DNA of 64,000 nt from Pelagibacteraceae bacterium AG-359-O02 (GCA_003280485.1 QCEU01000001.1:1-64000); one strand, 5' to 3'; positions 43,946 through 53,512 are shown, numbered from the stretch's first letter. Notes: generated by a model not told the origin, from the sequence alone. Program-made: numbers and translations.

Positions 43946-45873
43946 GATAAACACTCCTCATAATCTTGTTGGTTGTTACTTTCATCTTTTGATTTATAAA
44001 CGTTTGCTGCAATGTCAGTTGAATTTGCATCATTAACATTTTCAGCACGTTGTATTGATTTAGACCTGCAATAGTAAAGGCTCTTCAATCCTTTCTTCCA
44101 TGCTTGGAAGTGAATTTGATGTAAATCTCTTTTGTGCACATCTGCAGGTAAAAATAAGTTAATAGATTGAGCTTGAGAAATATGAGGTGTTCTATCTGCA
44201 CTCAAATCAACAAGCCATCTTTGATCTAACTCAAAAGCTGTTTTAAAAACGTCTTTTTCATCTTGAGTTAAAAAATCTAAATGTGAAACAGACCCCTGAT
44301 TAGTTGTAATACTTGACCAAACTTCATCTGTATCTTTTCCGTGTTTTTCTAATAGCTGTCTTAAATATTTATTTCGAACATTAAATGAACCGGACAAAGT
44401 TTTGTGTGTAAAACTATTAGCTGCAATTGGTTCAACGCCTGGAGATGTCCCACCACATATTATTGAGATAGAAGCTGTAGGTGCTATCGCAGTTTTATTA
44501 GAAAATCTTTCCATTATACCATAATCTGCAGCATCAGGACATGAACCTCTCTCCTCAGCTAAATCTTTTGATGCCTTATCCACATTTTTATGAATGTGCT
44601 CAAAAATCTTTTTATTCCAGGCTTTACTCATTACAGATTCTATTGGAATCATCTTTTTTTGGTAATAAGAATGTAATCCCATTACACCCAATCCTACACT
44701 TCGTTCTCTCATTGCTGAATATGTGGCATCGCTAAATTGTTCAGGTGCATTTTCTATGAAGTCAGTCATAACATTATCTAGAAATCTCATAACATCTTGT
44801 ATAAAGTTTTCATCTTCTTTCCACTCATCATACTTTTCTACATTTAATGATGACAAACAACATACGGCAGTTCTATCTCTTCCATCTTTATCAATTCCTG
44901 TTGGAAGTGTAATCTCGCTACAAAGATTTGAAGTTTTAACAGTAAGACCAGCAAGTTTATGGTGTTGAGGGATTTGTCTATTAACAGTATCTATGAAAAC
45001 AATGTATGGTTCGCCTGTCTCAATTCTTGCTGTTAATAATCTTATCCATAAATTTCTAGCAGAAACAGTTGCTTGAACAGCGCCATCTTTTGGACTTTTA
45101 AGTCCCCATTGTTCATCTAGCTCAACGGCTCTCATGAAAGCATCTGAAACTAAAACACCGTGGTGTAAATTTAATGATTTTCTATTAGGATCTCCCCCAG
45201 TTGGTCTTCTCATCTCAATAAACTCTTCAATCTCTGGATGATCTATTGGTATATAACAGGCCGCAGAACCTCTTCTCAATGAACCTTGGCTAATTGCCAT
45301 TGTTAAAGAGTCCATTACCTTTATAAATGGAATTATTCCTGAAGTTTTGCCAACTCTTCCAATTTTTTCGCCTATTGATCTAAGGTTTCCCCAATAGCTT
45401 CCAATACCACCTCCTCGTGCTGCAAGCCAAACATTTTCACTCCATAGATCGAGAATACCATTAAGACTATCGCTAGCTTCATTTAGAAAACAAGATATCG
45501 GTAATCCTCTTGTAGTTCCTCCATTTGATAAAACTGGTGTTGCTGGCATAAACCAAAGATTACTAATGTAATTATACAATCTTTGAGCATGTAAATTATC
45601 GTCAGCATAATGGCTTGCGACTCTTGCAAATAAGTCCTGGAAAGATTCGTTAGCTCCTAAGTATCTATCTTTAAGAGTAGCTTTTCCAAAGTCAGTTAAA
45701 TTATCATCTCTGCTTCTATCAATTTTAATTGTTATGCCTTTTGAATTTTGAAATAATTCTGTTTCACTATTAAGAGAAAATAAATCTAATCTTTTATCTT
45801 TAGGATCTTGATTCAGTTGTGGTGTATAATCAGAGACAGCTTTCCTAATAGCTTGTGATAAAATCTTGTTCAT
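43936..45873 (-). CDS. nrdA: Class I ribonucleotide reductase alpha subunit, without ATP-cone
   Basis: 645 aa, versus 750-950 for forms with an N-terminal ATP-cone; the protein begins directly with the catalytic region. LWFMPATPVLSNGGT, the active-site loop LCSEITLP (Asn-x-Cys-x-Glu), AARGGGIGSYWG and the C-terminal thiol pair ECLSCQ are present, so it should be active. Without a cone, allosteric shut-down by dATP is probably missing. A ribosome site AAAAAAGGAGC precedes the ATG. Transcribed ahead of nrdB. Confidence 0.95.
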   Translation of the reverse strand: MNKILSQAIRKAVSDYTPQLNQDPKDKRLDLFSLNSETELFQNSKGITIKIDRSRDDNLTDFGKATLKDRYLGANESFQDLFARVASHYADDNLHAQRLYNYISNLWFMPATPVLSNGGTTRGLPISCFLNEASDSLNGILDLWSENVWLAARGGGIGSYWGNLRSIGEKIGRVGKTSGIIPFIKVMDSLTMAISQGSLRRGSAACYIPIDHPEIEEFIEMRRPTGGDPNRKSLNLHHGVLVSDAFMRAVELDEQWGLKSPKDGAVQATVSARNLWIRLLTARIETGEPYIVFIDTVNRQIPQHHKLAGLTVKTSNLCSEITLPTGIDKDGRDRTAVCCLSSLNVEKYDEWKEDENFIQDVMRFLDNVMTDFIENAPEQFSDATYSAMRERSVGLGVMGLHSYYQKKMIPIESVMSKAWNKKIFEHIHKNVDKASKDLAEERGSCPDAADYGIMERFSNKTAIAPTASISIICGGTSPGVEPIAANSFTHKTLSGSFNVRNKYLRQLLEKHGKDTDEVWSSITTNQGSVSHLDFLTQDEKDVFKTAFELDQRWLVDLSADRTPHISQAQSINLFLPADVHKRDLHQIHFQAWKKGLKSLYYCRSKSIQRAENVNDANSTDIAANVYKSKDESNNQQDYEECLSCQ

Positions 45874-45889
45874 TTAGCTCCTTTTTTGT

Positions 45890-45925
45890 ACTATACTTAA
45901 TTTAGTAAAACAACTAGATGTTGTA
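45890..45925 (-). promoter_or_regulatory. Candidate nrdAB promoter with NrdR-like palindrome
   Basis: On the minus strand TATAGT (45895-45890) lies 16 nt before the nrdA start. The palindrome ACAAC-TAGAT-GTTGT (45910-45924) sits where the -35 should be. NrdR boxes resemble ACACWATATATWGTGT, so this is only a partial match; a second weak copy (TATACTATATGACC) starts about 31 nt further on, the spacing expected for paired NrdR boxes. Confidence 0.35.
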
Positions 45926-45981
45926 TGATGGTTTGGTTAATATACTATATGACCAACAAATCAATAGAACATTTATAGAAC

Positions 45982-45999
45982 TTGATAAAAAATTATCAA
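45982..45999. promoter_or_regulatory. 18-bp palindrome upstream of the phosphohexomutase gene
   Basis: TTGATAA-AAAA-TTATCAA, perfect 7-bp arms, about 32 nt before the ATG at 46032. No T-run follows on either strand, so a protein-binding operator is more likely than a terminator. The remaining 45926-46031 sequence is plain AT-rich DNA. Confidence 0.4.
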
Positions 46000-46031
46000 T
46001 AAAAAAATAAACAAAATATAAAAATATTAAC

Positions 46032-47486
46032 ATGAAAAATTCAATAAAAATTGATCCTTTTGGCTTTAGAGAGTACGACGCGCGATGGTTGTACCCCGAT
46101 AACATCAACTTAGAAGGTGTGACAAATTTGGGGAAAGGTTTAGGAACCCAGGTTGTTAATCATACAAAAAAAGAAAATCCAAGAATCATAGTTGGTCATG
46201 ATTACAGATCTTATAGCGAGGAAATAAAATCAGCTTTGAAAAAAGGGCTTATCTCTACGGGTTGTTACGTTGAAGATCTAGGATTAGCATTATCACCAAT
46301 GGTTTATTTTGCACAATTCAATTTAGAAAGTGATGCTGTTGCAATGGTAACAGCAAGTCATAATGAAAATGGTTGGACCGGTGTAAAGATGGGAATCACG
46401 AAAGGATTAACTCATGCACCAGAAGAGATGAAAGAATTAAAAGATATAACTTTAAACAACAAATTTATTGAAGGTAATGGAAATGAAAAAGAAATATCTA
46501 ATTTTCAAATTATTTATAAAGATGATCTTATAAAAAAAAATAAAATTAAGAAAAAAATTAAAGCTGTAGTTGCCTGTGGCAATGGAACAGCAGGAATATT
46601 TGCACCAGATATATTAAGAGGAATAGGATGTGAAGTAATAGAGCTAGATTGTAATTTGGACTATACTTTTCCAAAGTATAATCCTAATCCTGAAGATCTT
46701 AAAATGTTACATGCAATAAGTAAATCTGTAAAAGAAAATAATGCTGATATTGGATTTGGATTTGATGGAGATGGTGATCGTGTAGGCGTGATAGATAACG
46801 ATGGTAATGAAATTTTTTCAGATAAAATAGGACTACTAATTGCAAGGAACTTATCTTCAAACCATAAGGGATCTAAATTTGTTGTAGATGTTAAATCAAC
46901 TGGATTGTATTCAACAGATGATGTTTTAAAAAATAACTCATGTGAAACATTATATTGGAAAACAGGACATTCTCACATCAAAAGAAAAGTAAATAATGAA
47001 AAAGCACTTGCAGGCTTTGAAAAAAGTGGTCATTTCTTTTTCAATAAACCTCTAGGTTACGGATATGATGATGGTATAAATTCAGCTATACAAGTTTGCC
47101 ATTTACTAAATAATAATAATAAAAAAATGAGTGAAATCATAAGTGAATTACCTAATACCTATCAATCACCTACCATGGCTCCTTTTTGTGAAGACAATGA
47201 AAAATATCAGGTTGTTGAAGAAATAATTAAACAAATTGAGAATTTAAAATCGAAAAATGTTCAAATTGATAATCAAGAAATTGAGCGTATCCTTACTGTT
47301 AATGGTATTAGATTTTCATTCAAAGATGGTTCTTGGGGTTTAATAAGAGCTTCATCTAATAAACCTTCACTAGTAGTCGTTACCGAAAGTCCAACATCTG
47401 ATGAAAGAAAGAAAAAAATCTTCGATTTTATCGACGATTTACTTCAAAAAACTGGTAAAATAGGTGAATACGATCAAAAGCTTTAA
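46032..47486 (+). CDS. Phosphomannomutase/phosphoglucomutase (AlgC type)
   Basis: 484 aa alpha-D-phosphohexomutase. MVTASHNENGWTGVKMG holds the catalytic Ser, GFGFDGDGDRVGVID the metal-binding DGDGD, and GFEKSGHFFFN the sugar-binding loop; the C-terminal domain ends with WGLIRASSNKPSLVVVTES. Interconverts hexose 1- and 6-phosphates for surface sugar synthesis. Divergent from nrdAB, convergent with the TauE/SafE gene. Confidence 0.9.
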   Translation: MKNSIKIDPFGFREYDARWLYPDNINLEGVTNLGKGLGTQVVNHTKKENPRIIVGHDYRSYSEEIKSALKKGLISTGCYVEDLGLALSPMVYFAQFNLESDAVAMVTASHNENGWTGVKMGITKGLTHAPEEMKELKDITLNNKFIEGNGNEKEISNFQIIYKDDLIKKNKIKKKIKAVVACGNGTAGIFAPDILRGIGCEVIELDCNLDYTFPKYNPNPEDLKMLHAISKSVKENNADIGFGFDGDGDRVGVIDNDGNEIFSDKIGLLIARNLSSNHKGSKFVVDVKSTGLYSTDDVLKNNSCETLYWKTGHSHIKRKVNNEKALAGFEKSGHFFFNKPLGYGYDDGINSAIQVCHLLNNNNKKMSEIISELPNTYQSPTMAPFCEDNEKYQVVEEIIKQIENLKSKNVQIDNQEIERILTVNGIRFSFKDGSWGLIRASSNKPSLVVVTESPTSDERKKKIFDFIDDLLQKTGKIGEYDQKL

Positions 47487-48317
47487 TTAAAGATCTAAAA
47501 ACCTAATTAAAAAGAGTGTCCCTATTACATATAAAAATACCCCAAACATCCTTTGAGTTTTATTTTTATCAGTGGTGTGAACCATATTTGCACCAACTCG
47601 AGCCATAAAAGATGTAATTGGAATAAATATCAAAAAAGCAGGAATGTTTACAAAACCTATGCTTAAAGGAATATTTGCATTTAGTAAAAAACCAGATGTC
47701 AAGAAACCAATTGATCCAATAGATGCTATCACAAATCCAATTGCAGCAGAACTTCCTATTGCTCTACTTATTGGATATCCAAAATATCTTAGAATTGGAA
47801 CATTCATCATAGCTCCTGTAATACCCATAGGTGCAGATATAAATCCTGAAATAAAGCCAAAAGTTGCTTTTGGTAGAAACTTAAATTTTTTATTTTTCTT
47901 TAACTCTTGTTTTACTAGTAATAAATATCCACCAAAAAAATATACAACTACAGCAAAAAATAAAACCAAAGATTTTGTATTTAATAATGCTGCCATGTAT
48001 GTACCAAGCAAAACTCCAAAGATAACGAATAGACCATAAGTTTTTAAAATATTTGTATCTACAGCTTTATGTTTTCTATGAGTCATAACTGAAACAAAAG
48101 CAGTAAAAATTGTAATAGAAAAAGCTGTTCCTACCGAAAGATGCATCAAATAAGATTTATCGACATCTGCTGTTTCAAAAATAAAAAAAAGTACAGGTAC
48201 AGATATTAAGCCTCCACCTATCCCAAAATAACCTGCAAAGAATCCAACTGGAAAAGCAGTTATTATCATTAATAAAATTAAAAGATAATACTGATTAGAA
48301 AGAATAGTATTAATCAA
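47487..48317 (-). CDS. TauE/SafE-family permease
   Basis: 276 aa with about eight membrane helices. GFFAGYFGIGGGLISVPVLFF near the N-terminus and GFISGFISAPMGITGAMMNVPIL in the second half are the paired TauE/SafE repeats. The family includes exporters of sulfite and sulfoacetate; the substrate is not evident. Overlaps the dusA gene by 8 nt. Confidence 0.85.
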   Translation of the reverse strand: MINTILSNQYYLLILLMIITAFPVGFFAGYFGIGGGLISVPVLFFIFETADVDKSYLMHLSVGTAFSITIFTAFVSVMTHRKHKAVDTNILKTYGLFVIFGVLLGTYMAALLNTKSLVLFFAVVVYFFGGYLLLVKQELKKNKKFKFLPKATFGFISGFISAPMGITGAMMNVPILRYFGYPISRAIGSSAAIGFVIASIGSIGFLTSGFLLNANIPLSIGFVNIPAFLIFIPITSFMARVGANMVHTTDKNKTQRMFGVFLYVIGTLFLIRFLDL

Positions 48318-49311
48318 TTAGACCTGCCGAATGTAATTTAGGAGAAAGTCTAACCTTATCCATAATATGATCAATTTTTTTTACATCCGCATCTCTTACA
48401 CACATATTTTCACTCAAATATCTTTTCCAATGGCTTGAACCTGTTTGTCCATGAAATAAACCTAGTGTATGTCTCATAACTTGATTTACTCTTGTACCCA
48501 TTTGTACTTGAGCCTTAACATAATCAATTAACTCCTCAACAATTTCTTCCCGTTCTTTGATATCATGATTGTTGAATATTTCTTTTTCAATATCAGCTAA
48601 AAGATAAGGGGAATGATAAACTGATCTTCCAATCATTGTGCCATCCACTTTATCTAAATGATCTTTCACTTCCTCCGCTGAAGTTACACCACCATTAATA
48701 ATTATTTCAAGGTCTTTGAAGTCTTGTTTAAGTTTATATACATAATCATATTTTAAAGGAGGTATATTAAGGTTTTGCTTAGGTGTATATTTGCCCAACA
48801 TAGCTTTTCTTGCATGTATTATAAAAGTTTTAACCCCCGTCTCTTTTAAAGTTTTTATGAAATTATAAAAATGTTCGTAGTCTTCTACATCATCATAACC
48901 GATTCTAGTCTTAACTGTGACTGGCAAAGATGTTGAATTAATCATTTCTGATAAACAGTCTACTACTAGACTTGGTTCTTTGATTAAACATGCACCAAAT
49001 CTATTTTTTTGAACTTTTTTACTAGGGCAGCCTAAGTTTAAATTAATTTCATCATAACCATAATCTTCACCAATTTTTGCTGAATTTGCTAATAATTTTG
49101 GTGTGGAACCACCTAATTGTAAAGCTACTGGTTTTTCTCTTAAATCAAATGATAATAACTTGTCTTTATCTCCTCTATCAATTGCTTCTGAAACTACCAT
49201 TTCAGTGTAAAGAAGAACGTTTTTGCTTATCAATCTTAAAAAGTATCTTTCATGCCTGTCAGTACAATCCATCATAGGTGCAACTGATACCAATCTGTTA
49301 ATCTTAGACAT
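48310..49311 (-). CDS. dusA: tRNA-dihydrouridine synthase A
   Basis: 333 aa FMN enzyme. SVAPMMDCTDRHERYFLRLI, INLNLGCPSKKVQKNRFGACLI (catalytic Cys in the FGACL loop), VTVKTRIGYDD and FIIHARKAML fit Dus; RVNQVMRHTLGLFHGQTGSSHWKRYLSEN is the DusA-specific end. Reduces U20/20a in tRNA. Overlaps its neighbours on both sides by 8 nt. Confidence 0.94.
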   Translation of the reverse strand: MSKINRLVSVAPMMDCTDRHERYFLRLISKNVLLYTEMVVSEAIDRGDKDKLLSFDLREKPVALQLGGSTPKLLANSAKIGEDYGYDEINLNLGCPSKKVQKNRFGACLIKEPSLVVDCLSEMINSTSLPVTVKTRIGYDDVEDYEHFYNFIKTLKETGVKTFIIHARKAMLGKYTPKQNLNIPPLKYDYVYKLKQDFKDLEIIINGGVTSAEEVKDHLDKVDGTMIGRSVYHSPYLLADIEKEIFNNHDIKEREEIVEELIDYVKAQVQMGTRVNQVMRHTLGLFHGQTGSSHWKRYLSENMCVRDADVKKIDHIMDKVRLSPKLHSAGLID

Positions 49312-50611
49312 GTTTTTTAACTTTATTCGAAATGTTAACTTTCTTTTCGTTTACATATTCTTGGTGATTTTTCTCAATTTTAGCTAATTCGTATCTATAG
49401 TTAACCATGACACCAAAAGACCTTTTGAAACCAACTTCAGAAACATTTGCATTTATAGCAATATCATCAATTTCAGCTCCATTTTTCAAATGAAATCTGC
49501 AAACGTCATTTATTGGAAAACCAAAATCATTTTTCTGTTTTGCTAAATAATTTACTGCTAACTTACTAATCAAAGCCTTGTTATCGGCAATTCTTTTATC
49601 TCCTATTTTTAAATCAGAAGACTTTAAAAAATCTAAACTATTTTTGTTTGCCTCTCCTAGTATTTCAGCAGCTTGAAAACTTTTCATTTTTTTAAACCAA
49701 TCAGCAAATCCTACCATTGGGGATAATGTTCCAAAATACTTTACATTCGGAAGTTCTTCTTGAAGCTCATAAACAACTCTTTTTATTAAAAAATTCCCTA
49801 ACGTTACTCTGGATAAACCTTCCTGACAGTTGCTAATTGAATAAAAAGTTGCTGTATCATAATCTTTTGTTTTTTCTTCTGAAGGTCTTGTTAATTCTTG
49901 TATTGACTGACTAAGACCTTTTGTTAAAGCAATTTCAACAAATATTATTGGTTCGTCATCTAATGCTGGATGGAAATAGGCAAAAAATCTTCTATCTTTT
50001 CCTAGTCTTCTTTTAAGTTCATTCATATCCTTCATGGAATGTACTTTTTCATACTTTAATAATTTTTCTAAAATATTTGCTTTTGTATCCCATGTAATCT
50101 TTCTTAATTTTAAAAAGCCTGGGTTAAACCAATTTTTAAATATATCTATTAAGTCATAATCTAAACTTTTAAGTTCAGGTTGGTCTTTTATTAAGTTTAA
50201 TAAATCCTCTCTTAAGGAGACTATCTCTGAGGTGCCGTTTGGAGCCATATTTAGTCTTACAAATAGCTCTTTTCTTATTCCTGATGCAACCCGAGATAGA
50301 TTTAATATAGATGAGGTATCCTTTGATTTGCTGTAACTTTTAATAGCTTCATCTATTTTTAATGCGTCAGGTTTATATTTATCATTTACTTGAATTAAAA
50401 ATTTGTTTTTATCCTCTAAAGATAAATTTTGATATCTGAATAAGATATCTCTTGCTAGTGTTATTCCAAAAGCTGCACCTTTAGTTGATAGTAAATCATC
50501 ACAAAGATCTAGAAGATCTCTTTTATTTGCAATGCTTTTGATAGATTTTTTTTCTAAAATCTTTTGTCCGGCATCAGCTATAGTCTCAAAAATTCTTTTT
50601 ATATTCAACAT
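49304..50611 (-). CDS. Malonyl-CoA decarboxylase
   Basis: 435 aa, the usual bacterial MCD length. The N-terminal helical domain ends around KFLIQVNDKYKPD; the GNAT-like catalytic half has RRFFAYFHPALDDEPIIFVEIALTKGL, FYSISNCQEGLSRVTLGNFLIK, YFGTLSPMVGF and DVCRFHLKNGAEIDDIAINANVSEVGFKRSFGVMVNY. It converts malonyl-CoA to acetyl-CoA. It lies 15 nt downstream of the TRAP large permease gene, so it is likely co-transcribed with the transporter, as MatA is with MatPQM in malonate loci. Confidence 0.93.
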   Translation of the reverse strand: MLNIKRIFETIADAGQKILEKKSIKSIANKRDLLDLCDDLLSTKGAAFGITLARDILFRYQNLSLEDKNKFLIQVNDKYKPDALKIDEAIKSYSKSKDTSSILNLSRVASGIRKELFVRLNMAPNGTSEIVSLREDLLNLIKDQPELKSLDYDLIDIFKNWFNPGFLKLRKITWDTKANILEKLLKYEKVHSMKDMNELKRRLGKDRRFFAYFHPALDDEPIIFVEIALTKGLSQSIQELTRPSEEKTKDYDTATFYSISNCQEGLSRVTLGNFLIKRVVYELQEELPNVKYFGTLSPMVGFADWFKKMKSFQAAEILGEANKNSLDFLKSSDLKIGDKRIADNKALISKLAVNYLAKQKNDFGFPINDVCRFHLKNGAEIDDIAINANVSEVGFKRSFGVMVNYRYELAKIEKNHQEYVNEKKVNISNKVKKHV

Positions 50612-50626
50612 GATGTTTTTTATATA

Positions 50627-51958
50627 TTAAAAACCTAGACTTTTGCCCATTATTTTATCAGGCAGCCAGGTAACAATTTCAGGAAAAATACATAGTATTA
50701 ATATAGCTAAAGCCATAATTATCATAAAAGGTATAGATCCTTTTAATATTTCAGATAGACTAACGTCTGGTGTAATACCCTTGATTATATAAAGGTTTAG
50801 TCCAACAGGTGGAGTAATAAGGCCAATTTCCATATTTATCGTAAATACAATTGCAAACCAGTATGGATCAAAACCTAATGTAGTTATAACTGGTAACAAT
50901 ATTGCTGAAGTCATCACAATGACAGCAACCGGAGGCAAAAAGAAACCTGCTATTAATAGAAAAATGTTAATTAAAATAAATACGACCCATTTGTTTGAAC
51001 TTAACTCTACCATGCTTTGGGCTAATGATTGAGTTACGTAAAGTTGAGATAGTGTAAATGCAAAAAGATAAGATGCTGCAATGATGAACATTATCATCAC
51101 ACTTTCTTTCATCGAAACTTTAACAATATTCCATATTTTTTTTGGTTGATAAATTTTATAAACTACAGCTATCAATACAAAAACTAAAAATGCCCCAACA
51201 CCTGATGCTTCTGAAGGTGTCGCAACACCACCATATAAAACATATAAGACACCTGCTATAATTGCTAAAAAAGGAAGAATTCTTGGTAGCACCTCAATTT
51301 TTTCTTTAAATGTAGGAGGTGTTCTATTTTTTAAAGCCTTTGCTGAGTCTTTATCAATAAAATAACTATGTATAAGGGCCCATATCGCAAACATACCAGC
51401 CAACATAAACCCGGGTACTAACCCACATAAAAATAATCTTCCTATTGATGTTCCTGTTGCAATTCCATAAACAATTAAAACAATACTAGGAGGAATTAAA
51501 ACTCCCAAGGTTCCGCCAGCTGCAATTGTTCCAGTTGCTATTTGATCGGAATATCCTCTTTTTCTCATTTCAGGTATTCCCATGGTTCCGATTGCTGCAC
51601 AAGTTGCTGGGCTTGATCCACTCAGAGCAGCGAAAACTGAACAAGCCCCAATATTAGATATTACTAATCCACCTGGAACTCTCCAAAGCCATCTATCTAA
51701 TCCAGTATATAGGTCTTTTCCTGCTGGAGAATTAGCAACTGCCATTCCCATCAAAATAAACATTGGTATTGAGAGCAGAACAAAAGAGTTTAATCCTGCA
51801 TAAAAGGTTTCAGCAAAAACGTCTAACATTTGAAACCCTTCAAATGCTACTAAAAGTGCTATCGAGACAAAACTTAAACCAAACGCAATTGGTATTCCTG
51901 AAAATAAAACTATTAAAGTAAAGACTGCAACTATTACTGCTATTAATAAAGGATCCAT
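50627..51958 (-). CDS. TRAP transporter large permease (DctM/YiaN type)
   Basis: 443 aa with about 12 helices. SIPMFILMGMAVANSPAGKDLY, ALSGSSPATCAAIGTMGIPEM, AAGGTLGVLIPPSIVLIVYG and GLITPPVGLNLYIIKG are the DctM signatures. Couples the small subunit to Na-driven uptake of a carboxylate. Overlaps the small-subunit gene by 1 nt and precedes the MCD gene. Confidence 0.93.
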   Translation of the reverse strand: MDPLLIAVIVAVFTLIVLFSGIPIAFGLSFVSIALLVAFEGFQMLDVFAETFYAGLNSFVLLSIPMFILMGMAVANSPAGKDLYTGLDRWLWRVPGGLVISNIGACSVFAALSGSSPATCAAIGTMGIPEMRKRGYSDQIATGTIAAGGTLGVLIPPSIVLIVYGIATGTSIGRLFLCGLVPGFMLAGMFAIWALIHSYFIDKDSAKALKNRTPPTFKEKIEVLPRILPFLAIIAGVLYVLYGGVATPSEASGVGAFLVFVLIAVVYKIYQPKKIWNIVKVSMKESVMIMFIIAASYLFAFTLSQLYVTQSLAQSMVELSSNKWVVFILINIFLLIAGFFLPPVAVIVMTSAILLPVITTLGFDPYWFAIVFTINMEIGLITPPVGLNLYIIKGITPDVSLSEILKGSIPFMIIMALAILILCIFPEIVTWLPDKIMGKSLGF

Positions 51959-52452
51959 TAATTAATACCTTCTTCGTCAAAAAGTTTAATAATTTCAGCA
52001 ATGTATTGAAGTATCATTAAAGCTGCTCCAATCATCATAGAAGAATAAGGTATCCATAAAGGTGGATCCCAAACCGTTCCTGTCGAATAATTTTTAGTAA
52101 AAGCTTCCTCCACCATTAAAAATCCAAAATAGAATAAAATTAAAAAAAATAATAAGCTTATTAATGATGTAAATATTTTAAGTCTTAGAATATTTTTTTT
52201 TGATAAAAAATCATAAATCCATTCCATACTGACATGTGCTTTTTCACTTAAAACATAGGCACTACCAATGAAAGTTGAAGCAACCAAAAGCATTGTGACC
52301 AACTCTGTTTGCCAAGTGATTGCTCTTTGAAAAAAATATCTTTCAAATACAAGCTCAACAATTACCAAAATTGATAAGATCAAGGCTAGAACAGCAAAGG
52401 CACCACAAGCCTTTGACGATAAATTACAAAATTTTAAATATTTCTCTTTCAT
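51958..52452 (-). CDS. TRAP transporter small permease (DctQ type)
   Basis: 164 aa with four helices; FQRAITWQTELVTMLLVASTFIGSAYVLSEKAHVSMEWIYDFL contains the DctQ core (W..E......F.G..)A....HV....). Its ATG follows a U-tract of a terminator-like hairpin, so it is likely expressed at a lower level than the binding protein upstream. Confidence 0.9.
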   Translation of the reverse strand: MKEKYLKFCNLSSKACGAFAVLALILSILVIVELVFERYFFQRAITWQTELVTMLLVASTFIGSAYVLSEKAHVSMEWIYDFLSKKNILRLKIFTSLISLLFFLILFYFGFLMVEEAFTKNYSTGTVWDPPLWIPYSSMMIGAALMILQYIAEIIKLFDEEGIN

Positions 52453-52487
52453 AAAAAAAACCCCTATTTAATTTTCAAATAGGGGTT
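52453..52487 (-). terminator. Terminator-like hairpin between TRAP dctP and dctQ, U-tract touching the permease start
   Basis: Perfect 11-bp inverted repeat AACCCCTATTT (52459-52469) and AAATAGGGGTT (52477-52487) with a 7-nt loop. On the minus strand it is followed by a run of T (52460-52453) that ends at the dctQ ATG (52452). The same layout occurs between tctC and tctAB at 5692-5730. Confidence 0.8.
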
Positions 52488-52501
52488 CTTTATATATCTT
52501 T

Positions 52502-53512
52502 TTATTTAACTGCTAAAGCCATTTCCATCAGCTTATCGCCACCTGGAACTTTTTCAGCAAATGCTTTGTGAGAAGATTGTTTTGCAATCTCAACCCAAGC
52601 CGCATGGTCGTTTGCATCCATATATACTAACTTAACTCCTGCTGCTTTATATGCGTCTTCAAATTTTTTATCTAAATTTTCAACTTGCGCAGTCATATAT
52701 TTCTCAGCAACTTTACCTGCCTCCATTAAAGCATTTTGTTGTTTTGAATTTAATTTATCAAAACTCATCTTTGACATTAAAATTGGCTCATACATAAACC
52801 ATAATCCAAATTTTCCTGGAGGTGTTGCACAAGATACTTGTTCATAAATTTTGTAACTTACAAAACTTCCTGAACTAGTATTTGCACCAGTTAATACTCC
52901 AGTTTGTAATCCAGTATAAATTTCAGATGAAGGCATACTTTGAATACCCGCTCCTGCTGCTTCTAACATTTGGTTAAATGCTTTACCAGCTGCTCTCATT
53001 ACCTGTCCTTTAGCATCTGATGGATTTTTTATACATTTAGATTTTGATGCAAATCCACCACCAAGCCAAGCATCAGATAACACAACTACACCAGCATCAT
53101 TAATGATTCTCTTGATCTCAGTCATCATTGGACCTTTATTAAATCTTAAGGCATGATCATGATTTTTTACTGTTCCTGGCATTAGTGTTGCATCAAATTC
53201 AGGATGAAATTTTGATGCATATGCTAATGGAAATGCAGAAATATCTAGCTGACCAGTAGTCATTGGTTTCCATTGTTCTTTTGGTTTATAAAGTGACTTT
53301 GCTGGATAAATTCTAATATCCAAATCTACACCTGCTTTTTTTACTTCATCAGCAATTATTTGAACCATTTCATGTCTTGGATCAAAAGAACCATCGGCTC
53401 TTGGAGTACCTGGCCATTGGTGACTAGCTTTTAATGTAACAGCATAAGCTGATCCAATTAATGAGAAAGCTAAAAATAATGTTGTGAAATAAAAACTTAT
53501 TTTTTTAAACAT
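52502..53512 (-). CDS. TRAP transporter periplasmic substrate-binding protein (DctP type)
   Basis: 336 aa. Signal peptide MFKKISFYFTTLFLAFSLIGSAYA (cleavage near 24) precedes VTLKASHQWPGTPRADGSFDPRHEMV. MRAAGKAFNQMLEAAGAGIQSMPSSEIYTGLQTGVL contains the conserved ligand-binding Arg region and the A....M..(S/G)E.Y..LQ.G signature. Strong ribosome site (GAGGGGA). MCD and CoA-transferase neighbours suggest a dicarboxylate such as malonate, by analogy with MatP. Confidence 0.92.
   Translation of the reverse strand: MFKKISFYFTTLFLAFSLIGSAYAVTLKASHQWPGTPRADGSFDPRHEMVQIIADEVKKAGVDLDIRIYPAKSLYKPKEQWKPMTTGQLDISAFPLAYASKFHPEFDATLMPGTVKNHDHALRFNKGPMMTEIKRIINDAGVVVLSDAWLGGGFASKSKCIKNPSDAKGQVMRAAGKAFNQMLEAAGAGIQSMPSSEIYTGLQTGVLTGANTSSGSFVSYKIYEQVSCATPPGKFGLWFMYEPILMSKMSFDKLNSKQQNALMEAGKVAEKYMTAQVENLDKKFEDAYKAAGVKLVYMDANDHAAWVEIAKQSSHKAFAEKVPGGDKLMEMALAVK

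Noticed and set aside
45914-46108. 64-aa minus-strand ORF between nrdA and the phosphohexomutase gene
   Set aside because: Overlaps the conserved start of the phosphohexomutase and the candidate operator; hydrophobic low-complexity translation of AT-rich DNA without a ribosome site.
47644-48039. 131-aa plus-strand ORF inside the TauE/SafE gene
   Set aside because: Antisense shadow; the minus-strand protein carries family motifs across the whole span.
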